From the NCBI GenBank assembly GCA_043785105.1, contig JAYVXO010000193.1:75955-139954 (forward strand): a stretch of 64,000 bases of DNA, read 5' to 3'. This DNA is from Fimbriiglobus sp043785105 (GTDB lineage Bacteria > Planctomycetota > Planctomycetia > Gemmatales > Gemmataceae). The notes under the pieces were generated by a model. It ran no database searches, was not told the origin of the DNA, and was given only the letters and a program-made list of their open reading frames with translations. A program made the position numbers and the translations under genes. Shown in pieces: positions 1 to 8,975 of the stretch (position 1 is its first letter; every line of letters starts with the position of its first letter).

Positions 1-128
1 ACGCGAGTTCGCAGCACCAATGCTTCGTCCGGGTGGCGCACGTCACGGCTGCGACCGTCGGTGCCGTGAATGCGGAATGGGCGGAATGGTCTCGCACGGA
101 GAAATTCCAGCAGATCCTGGGCAATCAT
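1..128 (-). CDS. Small conserved planctomycete hypothetical protein, 3' end beyond window
   Basis: An open frame starts with ATG at 128 on the minus strand and runs off the left edge with 42 codons visible. The peptide begins MIAQDLLEFLRARPF and continues with a PFR-x-H, DGR and VRHPDEALVL pattern. As I recall it, this fits a small (about 90 residue) protein family very common in Gemmata-type planctomycetes, whose members read roughly FxPFRLHLxDGRxFxVxHPE. No function is known to me. It lies about 50 bases downstream of ileS on the same strand. The open frame is certain over the visible stretch; the family assignment is from memory. Confidence 0.6.
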   Translation of the reverse strand, partial: MIAQDLLEFLRARPFRPFRIHGTDGRSRDVRHPDEALVLRTR

Positions 129-186
129 GGTGATGGTCCTCGAAGTTTGATAGCTATGGCATTCTAGTTTGTCCCACCCGCGAACA

Positions 187-3100
187 CTACGCCTTTCGCA
201 AGCTGATCGTCATGGTCTGCCCGTCGATTTTCGCGGTGCTGGTGTGACAGTCGGGTGACAGTGGGGTGTCGCTCCAGGTGGTGGCTTGGGTTTCGGCGGC
301 GATGGTGGCTTGGTGGGTGGCGATCGCGTTGCGGAGTTCGGGGCTGTCGGTTTGCAGGTGGAGCATGATCTTGTCAGCGACATCGAGCTTGGCGTCCTTG
401 CGGGCGTCTTGGACGAAGCGGACCACGTCGCGGGCCAAGCCTTCGGCTTTCAACTCGGGCGTGATGCGGGTGTCCAGCGCCGCTTGCGTGCCTTTGTCCA
501 CGACCGCGACCCAGCCGGGTTGGGCGACGTACTCTTTGATGATGTCGGCGGATTCGAGCGTGACTCCGGCGATCTCGACCGGCGTGGTTAGTTTCACGGC
601 GTCCAGCTTTGATAACGCGGCTTCGGCCTCTTTCAACTTCGGCCCGAGCTTGCTCGCGGCGGTTTTCTTGTTGAGCTTGGCGGTTGCTTTTAACAGCGGT
701 TCGGTGGCCGTGTGAAGCGTCAGCTTCTTGATGTTCAACTCATGGCGAATCAGCGCGTTGAAGCCCTCGACGGCGCGGCGGTCGGCGTCGTTCGCAGCGG
801 CAATCGTGAATTCCGCGAGGGGCTTGCGGACGTTGAGTTTGGCCACGTTTCGGGCGGCGTGGCCGAGGTTCACGATCCGCAACACCGCGTCCATGTCGGC
901 GGAGAGTTGGGCATCCACCAGCGATTCGTTCGCGGTGGGGTAATCGCACAAGTGAACCGATTCGGCGTCGGATTGCGTGCGCAAGTTCGCCCACATCACC
1001 TCGGCCAGAAACGGCACGCACGGCGCGATCAGTTTCGCCAGCGTGGTGATGACGGTGTACAGCGTTTGGTACGCCGCTTGTTTGTCGCGCAGGCCGTTCG
1101 TGTCCAGTTCCGCGTTCTTGCTCCAGAACCGATCCCGGTTCACGCGGATGTACCAGTTCGACAGCTTCGCATCAATGAACTCTTCGGTGTCCTGGGCGAA
1201 CGCCGCGACGTTGTAACTGCGGAAGCTGGTCTGCGCGGTTTGCACCAAGTTTTGCAAGTCGGACAGAATCCAGCGGTCGATGTCCGGTCGGTCCTTCAGC
1301 AGCACTTCAGGCGCAGTCGGGTCGAACCCGTCCAGGCGGGCGTAGTTGCACAACAGGGCGTAGCAGTTCCACAGTTTGATGATGAACTTGCCGCGCACTT
1401 CGTTGGCCGGGATCGGGCCGAAGTTCAGGTTCTGCGCGGGGTTGTGCCGGCAGTACAGCCAGCGCATCGTGTCCGCACCGATCGCTTTGAACGGCTGCAT
1501 CACGCCCTTGTCGTCCGGCATCGTGCCGCCTTCGTCGGCGGCGGCGATGAACTCGATTGAGTTGCCACTCGTCTTGTGCATGTCGTGGCCGTACTGGTCT
1601 TTCACTGTGGCGAAGCCGAGTAGCGTTTTGAACGGCGGTTGGCCGTCGCTCATCATCGTGGACAGCGCGAGCAGGGCGTAGAACCAGTTGCGGAACTGGC
1701 CGGGGAAGCTTTCGGTGATGAAGTCCGCCGGGTACCACTTCTCCCAGTACGCACGATCCGTGGTGTACTTCAGCGTGCTAAACGCCACGATACCCGCGTC
1801 CAACCACGGATTGCCGACATCGGGAACGCGGTGCATCCGGTTGCCGGTTTTCGGGTTGATGATGACGAGCTTGTCGATCCACGGGCGGTGCGGGCTGTGG
1901 CCGTCGAACGTGGCCCACCCTTCGACGGCGCGAGCTTGGAGTTCTTCGCGGGAGCCGATCACTTCAAACTGCGTCGGGTCGTTTTCATCGACCCAGATCG
2001 GCAGCGACAACCCCCAGAAGCGCTTCTTGGAGATCATCCAATCGCTCATGTTTCGCAGCCAATCGAGTTCACGGGCGGTGCCGTTGATCGACTCCGGCAG
2101 GAACTTCACGTCCGGCTTTTTGACCACCTTCATGATGTCGCCGCGAAAGCCTTCTTCTTTCTGCTGCGGTCCCATGTTGATGAACCACTCATCGACGAGG
2201 CGGTAAAGCAACTCCCGTTTGCACCGCCAGCAGTGCGGGTAGCGGTGGACGTAGCGCTCGGTCACGAACAGCCGGTCGCGTTTCTTCAGTTCGTCGAAGA
2301 CCACGTCGGCAGTCGCCGCCTCCGCCGCGTTCAACCCAATGAACGGGCCGAAGCCGTCTTGAAAGCACCCGTCGTCGCCAATCGGGGCGATTGGCGGCAG
2401 ACCGTTTTGCTTGCCCCAGTGGAAGTCGATGCCACCACACCCCGGCGCGGTGTGGACGATCCCCGTCCCCTCGCCCTCGGTCACGTCCTTACCGCCCGAG
2501 ATGATGCGGTGCGATTGCGCCCCGGTTTTCGCCGGGCACCAGCCGTTTTGCTGCACGATCTTTGCCACTTCCTCGGGGTAGCCGTACTCGTGCTGTTGCG
2601 CCGGCAGGTCGTCGAACGGGCCAACGTACTCCCACCCGACCATGTCCGCCCCCTTCACCTCGCCGACGATTTCGTAATTGTCCCCCTTGCCCGCTTTCGA
2701 TTTGAAGTGTTGCTCAATGCTAGAAAGGTGCGGTGTTTCGTTGAACCATTCCCGACGAAGAGTTTGGACCTTGTACTTCATCGTTCCAGAAATCACACCT
2801 AGTTCCACGCTGCCAACTTGTATTTTTGTGCCCTGTGGAAATGGGACTTCTTCATCGCGTTCCGATGAGAACATGCGATTGAGGCTGAAAGCTCCCTTCG
2901 CCACGTAGTAGATCTCGCCCTTCAGCTTCACTTGCAGGTACGTCAACTCCGGGTTCACCGCCGCCGCGACGTTGCTGGTCAGGGTCCACGGTGTCGTCGT
3001 CCACGCCAGAATGTTTTCGCCGGGCCGGTCCTTCAATGGGAATTTGACGAAGCAGGCGCGGTGTTCGATCGTCTTGTAGCCCTCCTTCAACTCCATCTCG

Positions 3101-3735
3101 GACAACCCCACGCCGCACCGCCCGCACCACGGCATCACGTCGTAGCCGCGATAGATTAGCCCTTTCGTGTGGCACTTTTTGAGGAACGACCAGATCGTGT
3201 AGTTGTTACTCTCAGACATCGTGAAGTACGACTTCCGCTCGTCCACCGGCTTGGCCCAATCCGCGTCCGTCCGGTCCCAGTCCATCCAGTACCCGAGCCG
3301 CACGGACTGCTCCGTCTGCACCCGCGCAAACTTATCGACGCGGTCCTTGCAGGCTTGGACGAACTTGTCCATCGACGCTTCCGGGTCACCAGGGACGAGG
3401 TTTTCGATGTCTCGTTTCGACTTCAGTCCGAGTTCCTTTTCGACCTCCACTTCCACCCACAAGCCCTGGCAATCGAAGCCTTGTTGGTACCGCAATTCGT
3501 GCCCGGTCATGGCGAAGAAGCGGTTGTAGGCGTCCTTGTACGTGCGGTTCCAGGCGTGGTGAACGCCCATCGGGTTGTTCGCGGTGATCGGCCCGTCCAG
3601 GAACGACCACGTCGGCTTACCGACGTTGAGTTGCTTGCGCTGTTCAAAGATGCCCCGGTCCGCCCAGAATTGCAAAACCTGCCGCTCCAGGGCCGGAAAA
3701 TCAACGTTCTGCGTCTCAACCTTCTCGAACGGCAT
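187..3735 (-). CDS. ileS: Isoleucyl-tRNA synthetase with GVHH signature
   Basis: Class I aminoacyl-tRNA synthetase of 1182 residues that charges tRNA-Ile in the cytoplasm. The catalytic core starts near residue 47 (FLDGPITANNPMG). The class I HIGH motif is replaced by GVHH (residues 57-60), and the KMSKS region reads HKTSGN. Two Cys pairs that look zinc-binding are present (PWCGRCG and PHCWRCK). A CP1 editing domain is suggested by a W-T-T-T-PWTL block, and the anticodon-binding part carries KLSNWYIRVNRDRFW, typical of IleRS. The length fits the longer, eukaryote-like IleRS group. ATG at 3735 gives the full N-terminal helix. It is the only IleRS in the window; a tRNA-Ile2 gene lies at 59982. 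Confidence 0.93.
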   Translation of the reverse strand: MPFEKVETQNVDFPALERQVLQFWADRGIFEQRKQLNVGKPTWSFLDGPITANNPMGVHHAWNRTYKDAYNRFFAMTGHELRYQQGFDCQGLWVEVEVEKELGLKSKRDIENLVPGDPEASMDKFVQACKDRVDKFARVQTEQSVRLGYWMDWDRTDADWAKPVDERKSYFTMSESNNYTIWSFLKKCHTKGLIYRGYDVMPWCGRCGVGLSEMELKEGYKTIEHRACFVKFPLKDRPGENILAWTTTPWTLTSNVAAAVNPELTYLQVKLKGEIYYVAKGAFSLNRMFSSERDEEVPFPQGTKIQVGSVELGVISGTMKYKVQTLRREWFNETPHLSSIEQHFKSKAGKGDNYEIVGEVKGADMVGWEYVGPFDDLPAQQHEYGYPEEVAKIVQQNGWCPAKTGAQSHRIISGGKDVTEGEGTGIVHTAPGCGGIDFHWGKQNGLPPIAPIGDDGCFQDGFGPFIGLNAAEAATADVVFDELKKRDRLFVTERYVHRYPHCWRCKRELLYRLVDEWFINMGPQQKEEGFRGDIMKVVKKPDVKFLPESINGTARELDWLRNMSDWMISKKRFWGLSLPIWVDENDPTQFEVIGSREELQARAVEGWATFDGHSPHRPWIDKLVIINPKTGNRMHRVPDVGNPWLDAGIVAFSTLKYTTDRAYWEKWYPADFITESFPGQFRNWFYALLALSTMMSDGQPPFKTLLGFATVKDQYGHDMHKTSGNSIEFIAAADEGGTMPDDKGVMQPFKAIGADTMRWLYCRHNPAQNLNFGPIPANEVRGKFIIKLWNCYALLCNYARLDGFDPTAPEVLLKDRPDIDRWILSDLQNLVQTAQTSFRSYNVAAFAQDTEEFIDAKLSNWYIRVNRDRFWSKNAELDTNGLRDKQAAYQTLYTVITTLAKLIAPCVPFLAEVMWANLRTQSDAESVHLCDYPTANESLVDAQLSADMDAVLRIVNLGHAARNVAKLNVRKPLAEFTIAAANDADRRAVEGFNALIRHELNIKKLTLHTATEPLLKATAKLNKKTAASKLGPKLKEAEAALSKLDAVKLTTPVEIAGVTLESADIIKEYVAQPGWVAVVDKGTQAALDTRITPELKAEGLARDVVRFVQDARKDAKLDVADKIMLHLQTDSPELRNAIATHQATIAAETQATTWSDTPLSPDCHTSTAKIDGQTMTISLRKA

Positions 3736-3813
3736 CGCAAACTACCTACGTCAGGGAGGGGATCGGATTTCTCTTCCATTAGTGTATCGACCGACCCAAA
3801 CCCGCCAGCCGAT

Positions 3814-3900
3814 CAGAAGTATCTCACGCAGAGACGCGGAGACGCAGAGTTCAAGAATTCTTCACTCTGCGCCTCCGCGTCTCTGCGTGAGATATTTCTG
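3814..3900. repeat. Long palindromic repeat, ACGCAGAGACGCGGAGACGCAGAG type
   Basis: Two near-complementary arms (3814-3849 and 3865-3900) surround a short centre, CAGAAGTATCTCACGCAGAG on the left and its complement on the right. It lies between the divergent ileS and the VWA gene. It belongs to the same loose class as the copies at 17153, 42806, 48016 and 51437, which share the CAC-AGAG-GC-AGAG theme. Translated frames across it are not believed to be genes. Confidence 0.8.
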
Positions 3901-4006
3901 ATGTTGAATTTGCAAATTTGGGTGGTTTCTGACTTTCCCCCCCTTCGGATCGCAAGCTAGACTTCTCACAGATTGGCAACACCCTTTTCCACCTCGGAGA
4001 CTGATC

Positions 4007-6565
4007 ATGGCCAAGGCAAAAGCCGCGAAGCCGAAGAAGACGATGGCGATTCCCAAAACGCAACTCGCCCCAGCCGGGGCACTCGTCCGACCCGAGGGCC
4101 GCACGAAGTTCACGCTTTACAATTTGCTCGGCGAGCCGAAGGCGTATTACGTCGTCGATCGGAACGACCTCGAACGCCCGCCGGTCGATCCGAAGGCGAA
4201 GAGTTTGGCACACAGCATCATCGTCGTGGACCGCTCCGGGTCGATGTCCGGTGCCATGTCCGACCTGCGCGACACGTTGTTGAAACTGCTGACGCTCGAC
4301 GAGTACACGCAATTCAATCTGGTGGTCACGCTGATTTCGTACTCGGGGGAAGGCGATGTGACGTGCCACTTCCAGCGAGTGCCGATCAAGGACATCATGA
4401 AGTCCGGGTCGAAGCAGCAGGCGGAAATCAAGAAGCTGAGCGCGACGATGTTGACGTGCATCTCGGGTGGCTTGCGGCTGGCGAACTCGCTCGTGAAGCC
4501 CGGCGAACTGACCGCGATCACCTTGCACACCGACGGCTACGCCAACGACCCGTCCAGCACCTCGGAGGCCGCCGCCCTTCAGTCGATCGTGGACGGGATT
4601 AAGGACCAAGACGTATTCGTGAACACGATTGCGTACTCGGATTACTCCGACTTCCGGTTGCTGTCGAAGATCGCCAACACCGCGTCCGGGTCGTGCCTGA
4701 AGGCCGGCAGCACCGCAGCGGTTTACGACACGTTGTACTCCTCGACGAAGTTGCTCGGCTCGAACCTCGTGCCGCCGGTTCAGGTTCCGTTGCCGAAGGG
4801 GTACACGTTCCAAGTGTTCGTGTCCCACGCCGCCGGGCGGGTCAACGGCGCAGCCGGGACGATGAAGGTTTGCGGCATTAAGCCCGAGTTCGACGGCGTG
4901 GTGTACCAGTACCGGCAGGTGGACGCGAAGGAATACCAGGCGTTGAAGGACATGCCCGAGGTCCAAACTAGCGAAGCGGTTTTCGCGTTCGCCAAGGGCC
5001 AACTGGCCGAAGGAAACTTGAACACCGCCAAGTACGCCCTCGGCAGTAGCTTCGACGCCACGATGGTCGATTTACACAGCAAGGCCCTCACCAACAACCA
5101 GTGTGCCGCGTTCGCGGGCGACCTCGAAGACTTGATTTTGCACCCCGAGAAACTGGAGCAACATGCGGTGCTGGCCGAAGTGCCGATCAATAAACGGATG
5201 CCGTTCGTGACGGTGATCCGCTTGCTCGAAGACCACCTCGGCGATTGGCTGGTGAACTTGCCGCACTTGCAAGAAAACTACGTGCGGCGTGGGTTGAAAC
5301 GGCTCCAAGGCACCCGCGACGACGCCGGCAAATTGGTCGAACCGTGGCTCAAAACCGAGTCGGCGGACGCCGAGGAATACGCCCGTGTGAGTAGCTTCGA
5401 CGTGAACCGGAACGCGGCCACGCTGAACATGCTGATCTCCCGCCGCGTGCAACTCGTCCCGCGCGCCGGTGGCAAGCCGCTCACCCAAGTGGCCGGGGTG
5501 TTGCTCGACGACCTGCGCACCTTCAACAACTACACACTTGTCGGCGACGGCGAGTTGAACGTGGACAAACTGAAGGTGAAGTTCAGCAGTAAGAAATGCT
5601 TCGAGGCACTCTGGAAAGCCGACGTGCTCGAAAACGACGACGACACCCCGGCCACGAAGTACGACGCCAACGCCGCCTACCTCGTGCGGTTCGACAACCT
5701 GCCGCTGGTGCCAGCGTTTGCCGGGGATGTTAAACTTGATGGCACCTTCGAGCAACTGCGTGACCTGAAGATCCTCGCTAGCTTGGTGTCCGCGCACTTG
5801 AAAGAAGACTCCGCCGACTTCACCGCCGAGCAAGTGGAGGAGTTGAAAAAGCACTTCCTCTCGAAGTCACTTTTCCTCAACTTCCCGACGACGAACCCCT
5901 ACACCGATTTGAAGCAAGCACTGCAAGAAGGCAGCGTCGATACCCGCACCAGTTACAAGATCGACCTGGGCAACCGCGAGATTTTGAACCTCTCGAAGCT
6001 GCACAGCGCGAACAAGTTTTTGGAACGGATGTACGAAGTGCTGGACGGTAGCGGCAAGCAACTGGACAAAGCCAAGTTTGAAGACGTACTCGACGGCACG
6101 TGCAGCTACCGCCACAAGCAACTGTCCGCGAAACTGAAGGTCACGAAAGTCGATGACCTGATGAAGACTCTGTTCGACGATTTTCTCGGCCTGAAGGCGA
6201 ACGGCAGTGCGGTGAAGATTCTGGAATCGGTTGCTGCCAAAGACTTGGCCGCGATTGTGAAAGACCGCGCGAAGGGCAAGCAGCCGACCCGCAAGGCGTT
6301 CGTCGAAGCCTTGACCGATGCGAAGAAGAAGCTGGAAACCAAGCAAGATGCGCTGTTCCGCGAGACGCTCACCGGGCTGGTGTTCTACATCGGCGCGACG
6401 GGGGTGCTACCGGACGAGATCGAATCGAAAGCCCAAACCGCCGACCAGATCAGTGCGAAGTACCCGGACCTTGCGCTGTCGAAAGACGAGAAGGAAGGCA
6501 CTTTTTTTGAAGTCGGCAAAAGCATCCTAACGGTGTACGCCAAGACGGAATACTTCTCGCGGTGA
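4007..6565 (+). CDS. Large cytoplasmic VWA-domain protein
   Basis: An 852-residue protein without signal peptide or membrane segment. A von Willebrand factor A domain occupies roughly residues 65-260, with the MIDAS signature DRSGSMSG (D-x-S-x-S), a conserved T (TCISGG) and a D (HTDGY). The N-terminus is Lys/Ala-rich. The remaining 600 residues are mostly predicted helical and match no domain I can name. ATG at 4007 is preceded by CTCGGAGACTGATC, a fair ribosome site. VWA proteins usually act with a MoxR ATPase or as metal-dependent scaffolds; the nearest MoxR here is 24 kb away, so partners are unknown. A hairpin repeat follows 12 bases after the stop. Confidence 0.8.
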   Translation: MAKAKAAKPKKTMAIPKTQLAPAGALVRPEGRTKFTLYNLLGEPKAYYVVDRNDLERPPVDPKAKSLAHSIIVVDRSGSMSGAMSDLRDTLLKLLTLDEYTQFNLVVTLISYSGEGDVTCHFQRVPIKDIMKSGSKQQAEIKKLSATMLTCISGGLRLANSLVKPGELTAITLHTDGYANDPSSTSEAAALQSIVDGIKDQDVFVNTIAYSDYSDFRLLSKIANTASGSCLKAGSTAAVYDTLYSSTKLLGSNLVPPVQVPLPKGYTFQVFVSHAAGRVNGAAGTMKVCGIKPEFDGVVYQYRQVDAKEYQALKDMPEVQTSEAVFAFAKGQLAEGNLNTAKYALGSSFDATMVDLHSKALTNNQCAAFAGDLEDLILHPEKLEQHAVLAEVPINKRMPFVTVIRLLEDHLGDWLVNLPHLQENYVRRGLKRLQGTRDDAGKLVEPWLKTESADAEEYARVSSFDVNRNAATLNMLISRRVQLVPRAGGKPLTQVAGVLLDDLRTFNNYTLVGDGELNVDKLKVKFSSKKCFEALWKADVLENDDDTPATKYDANAAYLVRFDNLPLVPAFAGDVKLDGTFEQLRDLKILASLVSAHLKEDSADFTAEQVEELKKHFLSKSLFLNFPTTNPYTDLKQALQEGSVDTRTSYKIDLGNREILNLSKLHSANKFLERMYEVLDGSGKQLDKAKFEDVLDGTCSYRHKQLSAKLKVTKVDDLMKTLFDDFLGLKANGSAVKILESVAAKDLAAIVKDRAKGKQPTRKAFVEALTDAKKKLETKQDALFRETLTGLVFYIGATGVLPDEIESKAQTADQISAKYPDLALSKDEKEGTFFEVGKSILTVYAKTEYFSR

Positions 6566-6577
6566 AGTTCTGATTTT

Positions 6578-6676
6578 CTGAGCGGAGGATGTCAATCCTC
6601 CGAGTGAATGTCGAGTGAACGTCGAGTGATTTAGCCTGTAACTGCTGCACTCGGGGGACTAACGTCCCCCGCTCAG
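6578..6676. repeat. GAGCGGRGGAYGT hairpin repeat, possible terminator
   Basis: Arms at 6578-6606 and 6648-6676 are imperfectly complementary (CTGAGCGGAGGATGTCAATC against the complement of the right arm). Each arm is itself palindromic around GTCAATC or ACTAACG. The element begins 12 bases after the VWA gene and ends 16 bases before the convergent DUF4337 gene, so it could stop transcription from both sides. A closely related, more perfect copy is at 34917. Confidence 0.75.
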
Positions 6677-6692
6677 GTAGAATATCGTTCGC

Positions 6693-7352
6693 TTAGTGAT
6701 GACCGCCGCCGCCGTCAATTCCAGGAATCGCCACGAGCAGCATGAAGCCGTTGACGGTCAACACCGCCGACAGTGCGGCTAGGATCAGTGAGAGGATGAA
6801 CGCCCACTTCTTCTCCGCCAGCATCGACACGGAAGCGAGCACGATGCCCAGTTGGAAGCCCACTTCGGCGAAATCGAAGTACGGGTCTTTGCGGCGATAG
6901 CTCCCCAGGTGGTCCTGAAGCGACTTGACCTTCTTCTCGCCGCCCTCGTGGATCGTTTTCGCCTTTTCGGCGAGTTCCTCCTTGTCCGCTTTCATCCGCC
7001 TTTCTTCGGCTATCAACTTGTCCAGAAGCGTAACTTTGTAAGCGGGAAAGGCACTCCCCGTCCCCGCTTTTTCGGCTTCGAGGGCTTCACGATTGTTCTT
7101 GTACAGCGCTTCGCGGGTGGACTTCGACTGGTACTGGCCCCACGTGTTGAACTCTTCTTGCTTCGTCGCGTTATCGACTTGCGTTTCCTCTTGTTTCAAG
7201 AGCGAGATTTCTTTACTGGCGTCTTTGCCGCCGAACGACGCGATCGCCAATCCCACCGCATAGACGGCCACGAACAGCGCGACGGTCCGGGTGAACGGGT
7301 TCTCCGCCCGTTCGTGAACTTCGTGCGGGTTCGGGATTTCAATTTCGGCCAT
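6693..7352 (-). CDS. DUF4337 membrane protein
   Basis: A 219-residue protein of the DUF4337 type. One membrane segment lies near residues 25-42 (TVALFVAVYAVGLAIA), followed by a long charged coiled-coil-like stretch with the family blocks EISLLKQEET and TWGQYQSKSTRE, then two C-terminal membrane segments (roughly 165-182 and 188-212), ending in a Gly/His-rich tail. The function of the family is unknown; the topology suggests an inner-membrane protein with a helical loop. Start ATG at 7352 has TCACGAGG about 6 bases upstream. It is convergent with the VWA gene and transcribed in the same direction as rsmH, 81 bases downstream of it. Confidence 0.85.
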   Translation of the reverse strand: MAEIEIPNPHEVHERAENPFTRTVALFVAVYAVGLAIASFGGKDASKEISLLKQEETQVDNATKQEEFNTWGQYQSKSTREALYKNNREALEAEKAGTGSAFPAYKVTLLDKLIAEERRMKADKEELAEKAKTIHEGGEKKVKSLQDHLGSYRRKDPYFDFAEVGFQLGIVLASVSMLAEKKWAFILSLILAALSAVLTVNGFMLLVAIPGIDGGGGHH

Positions 7353-7433
7353 GACGGTAACCTCGTGACGGGGGGTGAGCGCGGGTTAAGATAGTTACCA
7401 GTCCCGCCAAGAACCACCAGTTGCGGTCAGAGC

Positions 7434-8432
7434 TTATTCCAGTGGTTTGCGTGCCCAACGGAGTTTGGCAGACCGGGCGCGGGGGTTGGCGAGTTTCTCA
7501 TCGGCAGTGGGGCGGATCGCTTCTTCGGAGGCGGCTTCGTAAGTGCCGTCTCGTAGCCCGGTGCGGAACGCCGCTTTCACGATCCGGTCTTCGCCGCTAT
7601 GGAAGCTGATAATCGCCGCCGTGCCACCGGGGTTGAGCAAGTGAGGCAACAGGCGTAGGAGTTGTTGCAAGTTCGCTAACTCACGGTTCACGAGAATGCG
7701 AAGCGTTTGAAACACACGGGTCGTCGGCAACAGCCGTTGCTTGCGGGCCGGGAATCGACCGGGGCCGAGGATCACGGTAACGGGGGCAGCCAGTTCAATC
7801 AGGTCGCGCAATTCCGTGGTCCGCTCGAACGGTTTTTCGACGCGGTGGTTGAAAATCGCGTTGGCAATCTTCTCGGCTTCGGGTTCATCCCCGAGGTCAC
7901 GCAGCGCGACAATCAAGTCTTCCAGCGGGATCTCGTTCAACAACTCCGCTGCCGTCTTACCCCGTGTGCGATCCATCCGCATGTCGAGCGGGCCGTCCCG
8001 CATGTACGAGAAACCACGGTCGCGGTCATCAACTTGCATACTCGACATGCCCAGGTCCGCCAGCACCCCATCGACGCCCATGATGCTTTCCGCCGCCAGG
8101 ATGTTGGCGAGTCCCGCAAAGTTGCTGTGCTTCACCAAGAACGGGTTGCCAACTGCGGCGAGTAGGGCTTCGGCCTCCGCCAAGTAGCCGGCATCCAGGT
8201 CAGTCGCAATCAGTCGCCCTGTCGGCCCGACGCACTTCAACAACTCCACGGAATGCCCCGCGTAGCCCAGCGTGCAATCCACGACGACTTGCCCCGGTTG
8301 CAAATTCAGCGTGGCCAACACCTCGGGGAGCAACACCGGGACGTGTTCCCCCGGTTTCGTCGTGCGCGGCGATTTCTTGTGGCGAACCCGGTGGTACGGC
8401 CGCTTCTTTCGACGTTCGGGTGGGGTCGGCAT
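7434..8432 (-). CDS. rsmH: 16S rRNA (cytosine1402-N4)-methyltransferase RsmH
   Basis: A 332-residue SAM-dependent methyltransferase that N4-methylates C1402 of 16S rRNA. The N-terminus is very basic (PPERRKKRPYHRVRHKK) before the family block HVPVLLPEVL. The SAM motif reads VDCTLGYAGHSVELL, followed by DLDAGYL, DGVLADLGMSSMQ, GPLDMRMD and near the C-terminus IISFHSGEDRIVK. ATG at 8432 is chosen because the longer frame to 8498 would overlap the upstream gene. In many bacteria rsmH opens the dcw cell-wall cluster; here it does not, but uppP lies nearby on the other strand. Confidence 0.95.
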   Translation of the reverse strand: MPTPPERRKKRPYHRVRHKKSPRTTKPGEHVPVLLPEVLATLNLQPGQVVVDCTLGYAGHSVELLKCVGPTGRLIATDLDAGYLAEAEALLAAVGNPFLVKHSNFAGLANILAAESIMGVDGVLADLGMSSMQVDDRDRGFSYMRDGPLDMRMDRTRGKTAAELLNEIPLEDLIVALRDLGDEPEAEKIANAIFNHRVEKPFERTTELRDLIELAAPVTVILGPGRFPARKQRLLPTTRVFQTLRILVNRELANLQQLLRLLPHLLNPGGTAAIISFHSGEDRIVKAAFRTGLRDGTYEAASEEAIRPTADEKLANPRARSAKLRWARKPLE

Positions 8433-8449
8433 GGCGTGGAACCTGCGTA

Positions 8450-8908
8450 TCAGGAGTGTGTGTTTTTGCGAATTCGTCGGGCAGCAACCGTAATGCACGC
8501 GATCAGACCGAAACCAACTCCGGTCATCAACCAGCGGTTACGGCGTTCGGTCCGGGCGTCGAGCAATTCGTCATCACTCGACGGGATGTCGAGTTGCTTT
8601 TGGCAGCGGTGGCCTTGGCCGTCGTCCGCGATCAGGGTGTAACTTCCGGCCTTGGGTCGTGGCAATCGGCAGACGCCTTTCGCATCACTTCGACCTTCGG
8701 CGGCGACAATTCCGGCACTGTCTTGCAGAGTAATTTTGACATCGTCCGCCGGTTCGTCCGGGTCGTAGTACGCTGCAATGCTCAGTGTTGTCGGTGCGTC
8801 CGGGCGAATTTGCGCATCGACGATTAGCTTGTGGGCGTACACCGTGGACGGCGTCAGAAGAGCCACGGTACATACAACGAAGATTCCGATTCCGGGACGG
8901 TGCAACAT
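8450..8908 (-). CDS. Exported Ig-like (NikL/carboxypeptidase-regulatory-like) membrane protein
   Basis: A 152-residue protein with a signal peptide (GIFVVCTVALLTPSTVYA then HKL), a single Ig-like beta domain and a C-terminal membrane anchor (WLMTGVGFGLIACITVA) followed by RRIRK. The core (AAYYDPDEPADDVKITLQDS, later GVCRLPRPKAGSYT and DDGQGH) resembles the NikL-type extracytoplasmic accessory proteins of ECF nickel/cobalt transporters and the DUF4198-like domain. ATG at 8908 is chosen because it starts directly at the signal peptide; the longer frame to 9115 would overlap uppP. It lies 17 bases upstream of rsmH. No CbiM/NikM is nearby, so a metal-transport role is only a suggestion. Confidence 0.65.
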   Translation of the reverse strand: MLHRPGIGIFVVCTVALLTPSTVYAHKLIVDAQIRPDAPTTLSIAAYYDPDEPADDVKITLQDSAGIVAAEGRSDAKGVCRLPRPKAGSYTLIADDGQGHRCQKQLDIPSSDDELLDARTERRNRWLMTGVGFGLIACITVAARRIRKNTHS

Positions 8909-8975
8909 AGCCTCCCTCAATCCGCTGGGCGATTTGCTGCTTATCTTATCAACCACACGAGACGGGGGTACACGG

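Noticed and set aside
1639..2802. 387-codon open frame on the plus strand
   Set aside because: It lies wholly antisense to the ileS catalytic core, is Arg/Val/His-rich and has no recognisable motif; a shadow of GC-rich codon use.
3851..5002. 383-codon frame on the minus strand
   Set aside because: Antisense to the VWA domain gene, begins inside it and ends within the palindromic repeat; composition is that of a shadow frame.
8778..8975. 66-codon extension of uppP
   Set aside because: It overlaps the divergent exported gene and lacks family similarity; ATG at 8976 gives the canonical start.
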